Shown here: positions 31,804-41,755 of the stretch, piece by piece | How positions within the stretch are numbered: position 1 is the stretch's first letter | How the letters are laid out: the number at the start of each line of letters is the position of its first letter | Assembly: GCA_043228905.1 (NCBI GenBank) | Contig: JBHGNT010000020.1 | Span: 1,984,001 to 2,048,000 of the forward strand | Length of the DNA stretch: 64,000 nucleotides | DNA from: Azolla caroliniana | Lineage: Eukaryota > Polypodiophyta | Direction: 5' to 3' | Program-made: the position numbers and the translations under genes | Notes under the pieces: model-generated | Database searches by the model: none | Seen by the model: the letters and a program-made list of their open reading frames with translations, nothing else | What the model was told of the DNA's origin: nothing

Positions 31804-33663
31804 GAAAAACGACCGGCGGTAAATATGGTAGTCCCTGAGGTGGCAGACCTGCAGCAGGTGACCAGAAGATCGAAGGGCATGGCCAAAGAATGGGAGACAC
31901 AGGAGACCATCCGCAAACAAGCAATGGAATGGGTAAAGAAAGCAAACGAGCAGAATGTCACAGACTTACAGTAGCAAAAGGAGAACACCGCAGGGCTTGC
32001 CGGCGGTAGTCACTCCGAGAACGAGACATGGCAGGCGTTGCAAGAATGCCAGATTACGTTACAACTAGGAAGACTCCTACAACTCGTGCCTAGATTCACG
32101 GAAGGACTGAAGACGGCCATGACGGCAGGAGAACCATCACCGGCACCGGTACTCTTCTCGAATCCGGAGGAGGGACCAACAGTGGTAGACACCAGCAATC
32201 CGGTAATCACTGCCATTGTAAAAGGGAAAGAACTCCCCAGCACAGTTATAGACGGAGGCTCTGGGGTAAATGTAATAAGCCTCCGGACGTGTGATGATCT
32301 AGGAATCCACGAGTGGGAGCCGTGTCCGTTCTGGTTGCGGATGGCCGATACAAGCTCAGTACGGCTGACAGGATTAATACGGAAATTAGAAGTCACCGTC
32401 GGCGGGCATACATTTCACATCTCGGCCGTAGTGCTACAATTTTAGGCACAAGGCGCATACCCGCTATTGCTGGGGTGACCATGGTTGAAAAAGGCACATA
32501 TCAAACAGAATTGGCGAAAAAATATAATTACCTTCCGGCGAGGAAAAGCCAAGGTACGGGTACCAACACAGCCAAGGACGTGCACTGGCAAGGAATGTAC
32601 ATCGTTGTATGCAGAATGCGTCAACATGCTAGAAGGGTTAGCGGACGAAGAAGAAGCTCAATACCTGCAGGGAAACCCGAAGATCATACCCCTCTTCGAA
32701 ATTGACATTGCCGAAGCCGTAGCACCGTACTTACCGCAACCGGAAGAGGCGGAAGCAGAACCGGATAAAGACGCAATCCGGGAGTTACGGCAAGCGCAGG
32801 AAGCGTTGGAACGGGAAATGGCCGTTTCACAACGCGTAAAAGCATCGCAACTGGAAGAGGTGAATTTAGGCACCACGGACGAAGCAAAACCGGTGCACAT
32901 CGCCAAGGAGATGAAGTCCAAAGACAAAACGGCGATGATAACACTTCTCACGGAATTCCGGGATGTGTTCGCCTGGTCATACGAAGATATGCGAGGACTC
33001 GACCCTCAGTTATACCAGCATCAAGTGCACTTGAGCAAGGACGCAAAACCAGTGGCACAAAGACGGTACCGGATGAATCCCAATTATGCTGCCAAGGTCA
33101 AGGAAGAAATTGACAAACTGCTAAGAGTTGGCTTTATCCGTCCGGTAAAGAAAGCGACATGGCTGAGCCCGATCGTAGTCGTACCAAAGAAGAACGGAAA
33201 AATTCTAGTTTGCGTGGACTACCGGAAACTCAATGCGGCTACGGTAACGGATGCGTTTCCCCTTCCGTTCACAGATGGAGTGTTGGATGTCGTCGCCGAC
33301 CACGAGGTCTATAGCTTCCTAGATGGATTCAGCGGGTATAATCAGATCCGGATACACCCCGACGACCAGGAGAAAACGACATTCGTCACCGAATGGGGGG
33401 TGTTTGTGGCCGTGGTGATGATGTTCGGACTCAAAACGGCACCGACAACGTTTCAAAGAATCATCATGGAAATCTTTGGTGAATATATACCGGCTTTTAT
33501 GCAGGTTTTCCTTGACGATTTCGCCGTCTATAGCCGGGAGGAGGACCATTTTCAGCACCTCCGTCTTTGTCTAGAAAAGTGTAGAGCGTACCGGCTAAGC
33601 TTGAATCCGGCAAAGTGTGTATTTGGCGTGTCCAGTGGAACTTTATTAGGACATATCGTAAGC
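31804..33663 (+). pseudogene. GypT protease and reverse transcriptase
   Basis: Same frame as gag, broken by TAG near 31972, TAG at 32443-32445, TGA near 32476 and TAG at 33664-33666. Protease STVIDGGSGVNVISLRT has DGG for D-S/T-G. RT has RYRMNPNYAAKVKEEIDKLL, VVVPKKNGKILVCVDYRKLN, YSFLDGFSGYNQI (catalytic Asp), PTTFQRIIMEIF and VFLDDFAVYS (second and third Asp). Stops replace expected Gln or Arg codons. Confidence 0.88.
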
Positions 33664-35778
33664 TAGGAAGGTATAGCAATCGACCCGGACAAAGTGAAAG
33701 CCATATTAGAAGCACCGGCGCCGGCAACGGCAAAGGCATTAAGCCGGTTCTTAGGCCAGATCCGGTGGCACAGCCGGATGCTCCGATACTTGGCCGACCT
33801 GGCTACACCGTTACATGCCGCCGTACATCGGACACCATTCTAGTGGACCGATACTGAGGATAGGGTGTATAAGGCCCTCAAGGTACTATTGTCACAGGCA
33901 CCGGTAGTACAACCTCCAGATTGGAGTAAAGAATTTCACGTGTTCGTGGACGCCTCCGATATCGCAATCGGAAGCGTACTGATGCAGCTTACGGAACCAA
34001 AGTGGTACCGGCCAGTGGACTATGCCAGCCGGAAGCTATCCCAAGCAGAACGGAACTACTCCACTACGGAACGGGAAGCTCTAGGAATTATCTACAGTGT
34101 GACAAAGTTTCGGCATTATTTATTGGGAAGGAAGTTTTCCTTCCATGTAGATCATTCGGCACTCCTTTACCTGGTGTCCAAGGCGTCACTCATCGGCAAA
34201 TTGGCCCGGTGGACCTTATTGTTACAGGAGTTCGAGTTTGAAATATTCCACCGACCCGGTATACAGCATGTCGTAGCTGATTACTTAAGCCGATTGGAGT
34301 CCGGAGAGACGGGTGACGGAGTACCGGATGAGTTTCCGGATGCGGAGCTGTTTCGAGTCACTACGGAAACGGCAGCAGATGAGACAGTGGCCCAGGAAGA
34401 CAAGTGGCTCACAAATATGCACCAGTTTCTGAGCACAGGACTGCCTCCGAAAGAGCTGAACCGGGACGAACCGAAACGCCTGGCAGTACAAAGCCGACAT
34501 TTTTGCTTACTGCAAGACACACTGTACCACAAGGGCGCTGACGGCATATGGAGACGGGCGGTGCGCAACGATGAAAAGGGACTGATACTGAGAGAAGCCC
34601 ACTGCGGAGTTGCCGGAGGTCACTATGCCAGAGATGCGACGGCCAGAAAAATATGGCAAAGTGGCCTATGGTGGCCAACGACATTAAGAGATGCGGTACG
34701 GTACGCAAAAGAATGTGACCTATGCCAGAGAATGGGCCAGCCAACGGAGCAGGCTCGTATGCCACACCAGCCGGTACTACCACTCGAGCCATTCCAAAAG
34801 TGGGGGCTGGACTTTGTAGGACCGTTCAAGCCACCGGCAATGAGAACGGGTAATCGGTACGTTATCGTTGCTACGGATTACTGCACGAAATGGGTGGAGG
34901 CCAAAGCTTTACGGGATAACACCGCTGCATCAACGGTAAAGTTTCTATATGAGTACATCTGGTGCCGTTACGGTTGCCCCATTGAATTGATAAGTGACCA
35001 AGGGGGGCACTTTCTCAGACAAGTAGTGGAGAGCCTAACGAACTTCTATGCCGTGGTCCACAAACGAAGCACACCTTACTATCCACAGGCGAACGGATTA
35101 GCGGAATCAACAAACAAGACGCTCCAGAACATCCTTCGGAAGATAGTCAACGAGAACCGGACGGATTGGGACACAAAGCTACATAGCGCGCTTTGGGCAT
35201 ACCGGACGGCATACAAAACAAGCATCCGAACAACACCGTTCCGGTTGGCGTTCGGACTCGAGGCGATCATGCCGGTAGAATTTCAAGTACCTAGCTTACG
35301 GATCCAGCTACGAGAACGGCTGAACGAGAAGGAGTCGGAGACAATAAGGTTGACAGCGCTGTGTGAGCTGGAGGAACAACGGTTGGCCAGCATCCTGCAT
35401 TTAGAATTGGAGCAACGGCGACGGAAAGCATTCGTCGACCAGCACAGGAAAGGTAACGAAAAAATGTTCGCAATCGGCAAACCGGTGCTAGTATTCCAAA
35501 CCCAGATGGGCAAGATGCTGGGTAAACTAAGGTTTCGATGGACCGGACCATATTGGCTAACACGGGAGTATAATGGGTCCTACCAGTTGGGGACACTTGC
35601 CGGCGAAGTGCTGGGCAAATGGGTCAACGGATTCCGGTTAAAGGCATATAGAGGACCGATGCCTAAGAACCCGTTTGAGCAAAGGACCGACGGCAACCAC
35701 CAAGACGGCGGAGACGGCAAGCCGGGAACCGAAGAGAATGAGGCCGGTAAGGGTCCGAGAGGACCAACGGACATGTGA
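33664..35778 (+). pseudogene. GypT RNase H and integrase
   Basis: After TAG 33664 and a second TAG near 33841 (where FQW is expected) the frame 33865-35778 is open for 637 codons. RNase H: FVDASDIAIGSVLMQ, STTEREALGIIY, HVDHSALLYL, ADYLSRLES. Integrase finger HCGVAGGHYARDATARK...CDLCQRMG, core WGLDFVGPFK, ISDQGGHF, NGLAESTNKTL, and a GPY-type C-terminus (RFRWTGPYWLTREYNGSYQ). No chromodomain. The TGA stop at 35776 forms part of a TGACGTCA palindrome. Confidence 0.9.
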
Positions 35779-35804
35779 CGTCACACTAAGAATAATAATA
35801 ACTG

Positions 35805-35825
35805 AAAAAAAAAAAAAAAAAAAAA
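35805..35825 (+). repeat. Run of 21 A between pol and ORF3
   Basis: Uninterrupted A tract 27 bp after the pol stop. Between it and ORF3 lies about 110 bp with a TATA-like CATTTAAAGC at about 35890. Confidence 0.95.
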
Positions 35826-36157
35826 CAATCATGCAAAAGTGAGGAATGAATGGATGAAAGAGCGTGGAGCGAAAAGGTACGTAGTGGGCATTTAAAGCGC
35901 CACCACAAGACATAATGCTATTTTAAGTACGCGACATGCACAAACTCGAAAAAGGCACCAGAATGCACAGACAAAAACCATTGCGCGTAGAGACCCTCTA
36001 CTTTCGCGAACCCAGGAGCACAGAAGCACCGAAACGCTGCAAGATTATCAGAAGAGAACCTGCGCACAGAGAACCACCGCCTTCTGAACTCTCTCTTTCT
36101 CAACCCCGCTCTCATCACCATCCATCCTCGTCACCGCAATCCAACCCCGACACAGAA

Positions 36158-38095
36158 ATGGACCCGCAAACGTTGTCGGAAGCCGCCAAGACATGGCTGA
36201 AGCAACACGGGCTCGAGGGCTTCCTGATGATGATGGAAGTACCACCACACAAAGAAGCCGACAAAGTGATCAAGGAAATCGATACAGAGGTCATAACGGC
36301 AGAGGCGATTCGAGCGTTAACTGGCCTTCCGGAGGGAGGCATACTCACGATCGACAATCCAACCCCGGAGCAACTCATCAGGTATTTTGGTGAGTACTCT
36401 CTAGCCAGCAAGGGCTACCGGACACAGGGCGGCGGAGATATGTTGTTCTGCGAAATTGCTCGTGTGCTCCATGAATACGGCCACGTATACCCGAGACCCC
36501 CTGTCATGCCGCAGAACCGGGCAGGTATGATCATCGCCACCTATGAAGGGATCAAGGTGGATTGGCCAGTATTGATTGCAGACGGGTTGTGTGCGGCGAT
36601 CGAGATCGTCAGAGGCAAAGACGACAAAGAAGGCCGAGACGGACGAAGGATATGGCACGCCGTAACGCAGTGGCTCACCTTGCTGGTGCCACCCGTTCAG
36701 ACCGTCCAGTCCAAGAAGCGAGGAAGAGTTCCGGACGGCACACCAAGGACGGCTTCCAAATGGCAACAGTTGTTGGCCTCGAAGACCACTAAGGGAAAGG
36801 CGGTGGATGCAGAACAGGCGGCAGCAGGAAGCGGAAACCGGAAGCGCCCAACGGAGGCGCAGGAGGAACCACCGGCACGGCCCGTAAAGGTCACACTCTG
36901 CCGACCGGTGAATCGAGAAGTGGACCCCTTGGCGGCAAAACTCAATGCCGGAGCTCAGGAGGAGGAAATAGAGGAGGACCCTACGGAGCACCTCCAGCGA
37001 CGGTTGTCGGCAAGGACCGTTGAGACAGCCGGGAAACGTGCGGACCCTCAGATAGAGGGAACACCGGCTCCCCAGACTGAGACTCCCATGCCAAGGAAGG
37101 AACCGGAACCGGTGCAGATGGCACCAGAAACAGAAGCCTCGGCACCACCGGCAACACCGGCAAGTCCCATCCCGCCAGAGCCGGGAAGGTCACTGCAGCC
37201 TCCCTCGGTCAGCCAAGAAGAAGCGCAAGGGGAACCAGGACAGCAGGATGGTCCACGGGCAGTAAAGGAACTGCAACTCGGCACAACCAGGCGGGACCAA
37301 CCCTCTACAAGTGAGCCCATCTATCAAACCTCCGTGCAAGCACAACAAGGCACCGGTAGCCTGCGGCTCCGGTGGATAGGCAAACAGATAGCCGGAGCAG
37401 TGGGGTATATAGAGGCGGAAGAAAGAGCGCAAAGCGAACGGTTGCTCGTCACAACCGAACAACTAGAGACGGCCCGGTCCAGAATCCGGTGCCTTGAAAA
37501 AGATTTGGATCAGGTCACGACAAAGATGGCCAAAATACGGATCCAATCACCGGTGACTCCGGTAAGTGTACAGAAAGAAACGGAACGACCTATACATAGC
37601 AATAAGACCCCGGCAACGGAAACCGTTCCGGCGAGAGATGCGGCGCAAGCTCGGGAGCTTGCGGAATTGAGAGAGGAACTTGCTGCACAAGAAGCGCTAA
37701 GGAGCCGTGAACGAGAATTGAAGTCGGCGGCCGAAGCCGAAGTAAAGAAGACTGTTGAGAACCTCCGTCGGGCAGAGGAGAGCCTCCGGAAAGGCCATCA
37801 AGCGTACGACCGCCTAAAGGAAGAGAAAGACAAAGTGTTGCAGGACAAGGACAAGCTGCTAAAGGAAGAGCTCCGCCAGCAGAAGGACCGCGAGGACCGG
37901 GCCCGTCGTCAGATCAACGCACGGCTCAAGCAAAAGACGGATGATTTTGAGCACCTGCACCGGGACTACAAACGGTTGGAAACGGAGCATAAAGAACGGA
38001 TGGCCGAGCTCCAGCAGGCAGTTGATCGGGCCGCAACGGCAATCGCATTGGAGCCTCTCGAACAAAGCATTCTGGACATTTTGGACGAAGAATAG
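36158..38095 (+). CDS. GypT ORF3, extra protein of unknown function with coiled coil
   Basis: 645 codons from MDPQTLSEAAKTWLKQ. The frame is open upstream to 35936, but that part is Pro/Ser-rich and looks like leader. The first 180 residues look globular (ITAEAIRALTGLPEGGIL, VDWPVLIADGLCAAIEIVRG, IWHAVTQWLTLLVPP) and faintly recall plant-transposon-associated domains; I cannot name the family. Residues about 190-420 are Pro/Glu/Ala-rich and disordered-looking, with KKRGR-type basic spots. The last 250 are a long Glu/Lys/Arg/Leu coiled coil with few breaks. No transmembrane or signal segment, so it is not an obvious envelope protein. It has no internal stop although gag-pol has several. It lies between pol and the 3' LTR in sense. 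Confidence 0.8.
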   Translation: MDPQTLSEAAKTWLKQHGLEGFLMMMEVPPHKEADKVIKEIDTEVITAEAIRALTGLPEGGILTIDNPTPEQLIRYFGEYSLASKGYRTQGGGDMLFCEIARVLHEYGHVYPRPPVMPQNRAGMIIATYEGIKVDWPVLIADGLCAAIEIVRGKDDKEGRDGRRIWHAVTQWLTLLVPPVQTVQSKKRGRVPDGTPRTASKWQQLLASKTTKGKAVDAEQAAAGSGNRKRPTEAQEEPPARPVKVTLCRPVNREVDPLAAKLNAGAQEEEIEEDPTEHLQRRLSARTVETAGKRADPQIEGTPAPQTETPMPRKEPEPVQMAPETEASAPPATPASPIPPEPGRSLQPPSVSQEEAQGEPGQQDGPRAVKELQLGTTRRDQPSTSEPIYQTSVQAQQGTGSLRLRWIGKQIAGAVGYIEAEERAQSERLLVTTEQLETARSRIRCLEKDLDQVTTKMAKIRIQSPVTPVSVQKETERPIHSNKTPATETVPARDAAQARELAELREELAAQEALRSRERELKSAAEAEVKKTVENLRRAEESLRKGHQAYDRLKEEKDKVLQDKDKLLKEELRQQKDREDRARRQINARLKQKTDDFEHLHRDYKRLETEHKERMAELQQAVDRAATAIALEPLEQSILDILDEE

Positions 38096-38149
38096 CAAGG
38101 GTCGGTTGTGGATTCGACGTACAAGGTACTGTCCCACGGGCGTGCCATG

Positions 38150-38582
38150 TGTTACCGGCCGGCAAAGGAGTCCAGAGTGGGAAACGGAGAGCTAATTAAG
38201 TAATAGGAATGTGGTTGTAATTAAGCTATGAGTGTGGACGGACGGACCGGAATCGGTATGCCGTTCCGGATCCGGACCGATCCCGAACAGGTGCGGATGG
38301 CACCGTTTTGTAATACAGACCGGAAACCTATTTAAAGGCCCGGCTACAATGTAATAGTTAGCGGTTAATTAATGAAAGCTTAAGCGTTGTTATATCTCTG
38401 TGATAATTGCTGTTCTGTCTTAATTGTTATATCTTACGCATGTTATGAAGACGATCCTAATAAGTAACTTAACTAAGTCGGATTAAGCGTTGAAGTCTAA
38501 TCCGGTTGCCGTAACACCCTTTGGTGAAGTGTCTCCCGTAGACACCTTGTGTTAGGCCATTGTTCGGCCCGAAGAGTTAACA
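38150..38582 (+). repeat. GypT 3' LTR
   Basis: 433 bp; differs from 29577-30009 at 8 positions. No clear polypurine tract is visible just before it. Confidence 0.93.
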
Positions 38583-38587
38583 CGGGG

Positions 38588-40967
38588 CGCCCTTCTCTCT
38601 CTGAGAGGATATCTCCGTCTTCGGGCTTCGGTAACCAAGTCCTCCACTTGCTCTTCATCCGAATCCGATTCAAGGTCTTCGCCGGTTCCGGTTTCAGCTT
38701 CCACTACTCTTCTTCAGCCTGTTCGATATCCTCACCGTAACCAGCTGGTCCCTCGAGTGTTAACCGATCTCTTGCCGGTCGACTCGGAGTTCATTATATT
38801 CTTCTCCGACTCCCAGTCGGCGAGCGTCTTGTCCTCCATGAAGATAATATCTCCACTCCGGAATACCTTCTTGTCGACCAGGTCCCACACTCGGTAGCCG
38901 AACTCATCGTCACCATAACCGAGGAATATGCATGGCCAGGTCTTTGGATCTAACTTTCCTCTTCGATCCTTAGCTACATGCACATACGCGAGACACCCGA
39001 ACACCTTCAAATGCCGGTAGGATACTTCCTTACTGGTCCACACTCTCTGTGGCGTGTCTCCGTCCAAGGGTACTAAGGGTGATCTATTTATCACATATGT
39101 CACCGTCGACAGTGCCTCAGCCCAAAACTTCTTGGGTAGTTTTGCATGCGCTAGCATACTCCGGACCCTCTCCATTATGGTCCGGTTCATCCTCTCGGCC
39201 AGCCCGTTTAGTTCCGGCTTATTCGGCATGGTAAATTCAAGCCGGATTCCCTTCGAGCGGCAGTACTCCTCGAACTGCCCCCAGTATTCTCCTCCGTTAT
39301 CTGCTCGAACCGCCTTCAGCTTCTGGCCGGTTTCTCTTTCCACTCTCGCGTGGAGCTCTTTGAAGACGGATAGCACCTGATCCTTCGTCTTCAACGGTGT
39401 GGCCCACAGCTTCCGGCTATGGTCATCTATGAACGTCATGAAGTACTGCGCTCCGGCATGTGACTTCGTGTCTACTTGACACACATCTGTATGCACCAAC
39501 TCCAATGGTGCATTATGTCTCATCGGTGGCCTTGGTCGGAAGGAGGTCCGGTTTTGCTTACCGGCCAGACAGTGAGTGCACTTCTCCAAGTGCACGTTCT
39601 TCACTGCAATGAGGATGTCGTTTGCAAGCCTCTTCATCCCCTTCTCTCTCATATGACACAGCCTCTTGTGCCATAGCTCACCGGCAATGTCGGATGCCAC
39701 GTTTACTTCTTCCGAACATAACCAGGCATTCATCAGGTACAGTGTGTTTACCTTCCGGACCCGAGCCACGATCATGCTTCCTTTGCTGAACTTCATAACA
39801 CCATTCTGGATGCTACTCGTGTAGCCTTCATCATCTAGCCAATCGGCTGATATCAGGTTCAGACGAACCTCCAGAACATGTCGGACGACTTTCAGCAACA
39901 ACTTGCATCCGGTTGGTGTTGTCAGCCACACGTCTCCTATGCTGACAATTCGGCATGTACCTTCATTCCCCATCCGGACACAACTGTGATCACCGACTGC
40001 GTAGAATGAGAAGCATTTCCTATCTGGGGTAAGGTGGAACGACGCTCCGGAGTCTACCACCCAGGTCATCTCGTCACCGGAAAGGTTATTCTCACTCTCC
40101 TCGATGATGAGCATCAACTCTTCTTCACTTGCCGCGATTACCGTCGTTCGCTTCCGGTCTGTCCCCCTCCGGTCTTTACCGTTCCGGTCCGGGGTCCGCT
40201 TCGAATCGGTACCGTTGGTTTCCTTGTCTTTTCGGAAATGCCGACAGTTCTTTTGGAAGTGTCCCGGCTTGCCGCAATAGAAGCAAGTAGGCCTCCCCCT
40301 TGGCTTTGACCGTGTCCCCGACTTCTCCCGGTTCTGGGGACTACGGTTTCTGTGTCTTCCGCGTTCCGATTCGGTAAGGAGCGCTTTGGAGTCGGAGCTC
40401 GTATCTTTATCTTTCCGACGCGCCTCCTCATCTAGCAAGCTCGACTTTAATCTTGCTAGGGATAACCGCTTTCCTTCCGCCCAAAGTGACAACCAACGTC
40501 TCCCAGCTATCCGGGAGGGAACCGAGCAGGAGTAGCGCTAGTACCTCATCGGCGAGAGGTACTTCCAATGAAGTTGCCTGGTGGATCAGCCCCTGGAAGG
40601 CATTCATGTGCTCCGCCATGCTAGAGCCATCTTGGTACTGGAGTCTTACTAGCTTCCGGAATACCGAAACTTGATTAACAACATTTTTGTTCTGAAACAT
40701 AATGTCGATCTTCTCCCAGAGCTCATGAGCCTTGCTCTCTTCATTGAAGTTGTTGTATAGGCTCATGTCGATGAAGCACCGTATGTACGCCGTTGTCTTC
40801 ATGTGCATCACCTCCCATATTGTGGCATCGATTTTGTCCGGTCTCTTGTCCCCGAACTTAACCGGTAGCCAAAGATCTTTAACCACGAGCATATCCCTCA
40901 TCTTCGACTTCCACACTGAATAGTTGGATCCGGTGAGCTTGAACATGCCGCCCAACGATTCATCCAT
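38588..40967 (-). pseudogene. CopA4 gag, protease and integrase
   Basis: Minus strand from ATG 40967 (MDESLGGMFKLTGSNY). Gag is open to about 40480, where a small deletion shifts the frame (CopA5 reads VVTLGNAGTEGKQLSLARV). The frame 40492-38732 (586 codons) continues with knuckle CFYCGKPGHFQKNC, protease WVVDSGASFHLTPD, integrase finger (LWHKRLCHMREKG, CTHCLAGKQ) and core (LVHTDVCQVD, VRADNGGEY, NGLAERMN). A second indel near 38770 breaks the acidic linker, after which GypT follows. Confidence 0.88.
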
Positions 40968-40982
40968 TTTCTGTGTCGTCTC

Positions 40983-40994
40983 GCTCTGATACCA
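40983..40994 (-). other. Primer binding site, CopA4
   Basis: Reverse complement TGGTATCAGAGC, two bases from the 5' LTR. Confidence 0.92.
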
Positions 40995-40996
40995 CT

Positions 40997-41755
40997 TGAC
41001 GTGAACTACACACTCCCTGTACGCAACGCTCGGCTACAACCGAGCTTAGAATCATACATAGAAAACGGGAAGCGAAAAACACAACACAAAGGAGAGAAAA
41101 AAAATACGCAGGATGTTTAACGTGGAAAACCCTGAGAGGGAAAAACCACGGGATTCCACAAACTCCAAACTATCACTATATCACAATGATTACAACAGTG
41201 AGCTCACGGAGGCAACGACCTCGCGCTCACGACCTTCGTCACAGGCGGCGGTTACAACAGAGGCAACGACCTCTTCCTCTCTCTCTCACTCTCTGTACAC
41301 TGTTACGCGCTCTCTCTTCTTGCACCAACAAGAATGACAACAACCACTAAAAGTTTGCCCTAAGTCATATTTATACTAATATGACTTTCCGGCTATTTAC
41401 AAATATAGCTTCGATGGACTCTCAAAAACATATTTACGAATATGTCTCTTCATCCGGTGAGCATTCCTCACCGGGTCTACACCATCCAGCTCTCCGCAGC
41501 CGGGTACTTCTCATCCGGTTCTCACCGGGTCTGCACCACCCGGCTCTCCGTAGCCGGGTACTCCTCATCCGGTTCTCACCGGGTCTGCACCATCCGGTTC
41601 TCCGTAGCCGGGTACTCCTCATCCGGTTTCCCACCGGGTATGTACCATCCGGCTCTCCGTAGCCGGGTACTCCTCATCCGGTTTCGGCCTCGGCCGAGTT
41701 TGTTCATCAACATTGTTCTCCTCCCTTCCCATCCGGAGGGACTTGTCTCCCAACA
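40997..41755 (-). repeat. CopA4 5' LTR
   Basis: 759 bp; in element orientation TGTTGGGAGACAAG at 41755 to GTTCACGTCA at 40997. Four U3 units of 53-55 bp at about 41450-41675. TATA-like TATAAATATGACTTAGGG near 41370; CT run near 41274-41295. Right flank CCTCG matches 22126-22130. Confidence 0.9.

Larger units (their letters stand above)
29577..38582 (+). mobile_element. GypT, Ty3/gypsy element with an extra gene after pol
   Basis: 9006 bp between perfect duplications CGGGG (29572-29576, 38583-38587) in CopA4. LTRs of exactly 433 bp at both ends differ at 8 positions, 7 of them transitions. Order: LTR, ORF1, gag, protease, RT, RNase H, integrase, 21-A run, sense ORF3, LTR. No chromodomain; RT (GFIRPVKKATWLSPIVVVPKK) and the DGG protease fit a non-chromovirus gypsy. 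About six nonsense changes make gag-pol inactive, while ORF3 is fully open. Confidence 0.93.
22131..41755 (-). mobile_element. CopA4, copia element containing CopC and GypT
   Basis: Flanked by perfect duplication CCTCG (22126-22130, 41756-41760) within GypF1 protease. Minus orientation: 5' LTR 40997-41755, primer site, gag-protease-integrase 38588-40967, GypT insertion, RT-RNase H 28041-29571, polypurine tract, 3' LTR (28028 leftward to 22131, interrupted by CopC). Without the two insertions it would be about 5.5 kb. Gag differs from CopA1/CopA3 (MDESLGGMFKLTGSNYSVWKSK) and matches CopA5, so this is a CopA subfamily with its own LTR type. Confidence 0.92.

Noticed and set aside
31795-33850. 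Stop codon reassignment (TAG/TAA read as Gln) as explanation for the many in-frame stops
   Set aside because: TGA also occurs at Arg positions, stops vary between sister copies, and the long CopA1 and GypG frames contain none; ordinary mutation explains it.
34281-34792. Antisense frames over GypT RNase H and integrase as an antisense gene
   Set aside because: Several overlapping antisense frames arise from codon bias of the sense gene; no start context or motif supports them.
38150-38582. GypT ORF3 as an envelope gene
   Set aside because: Its position fits, but no signal peptide, membrane segment or fusion-like motif can be seen.
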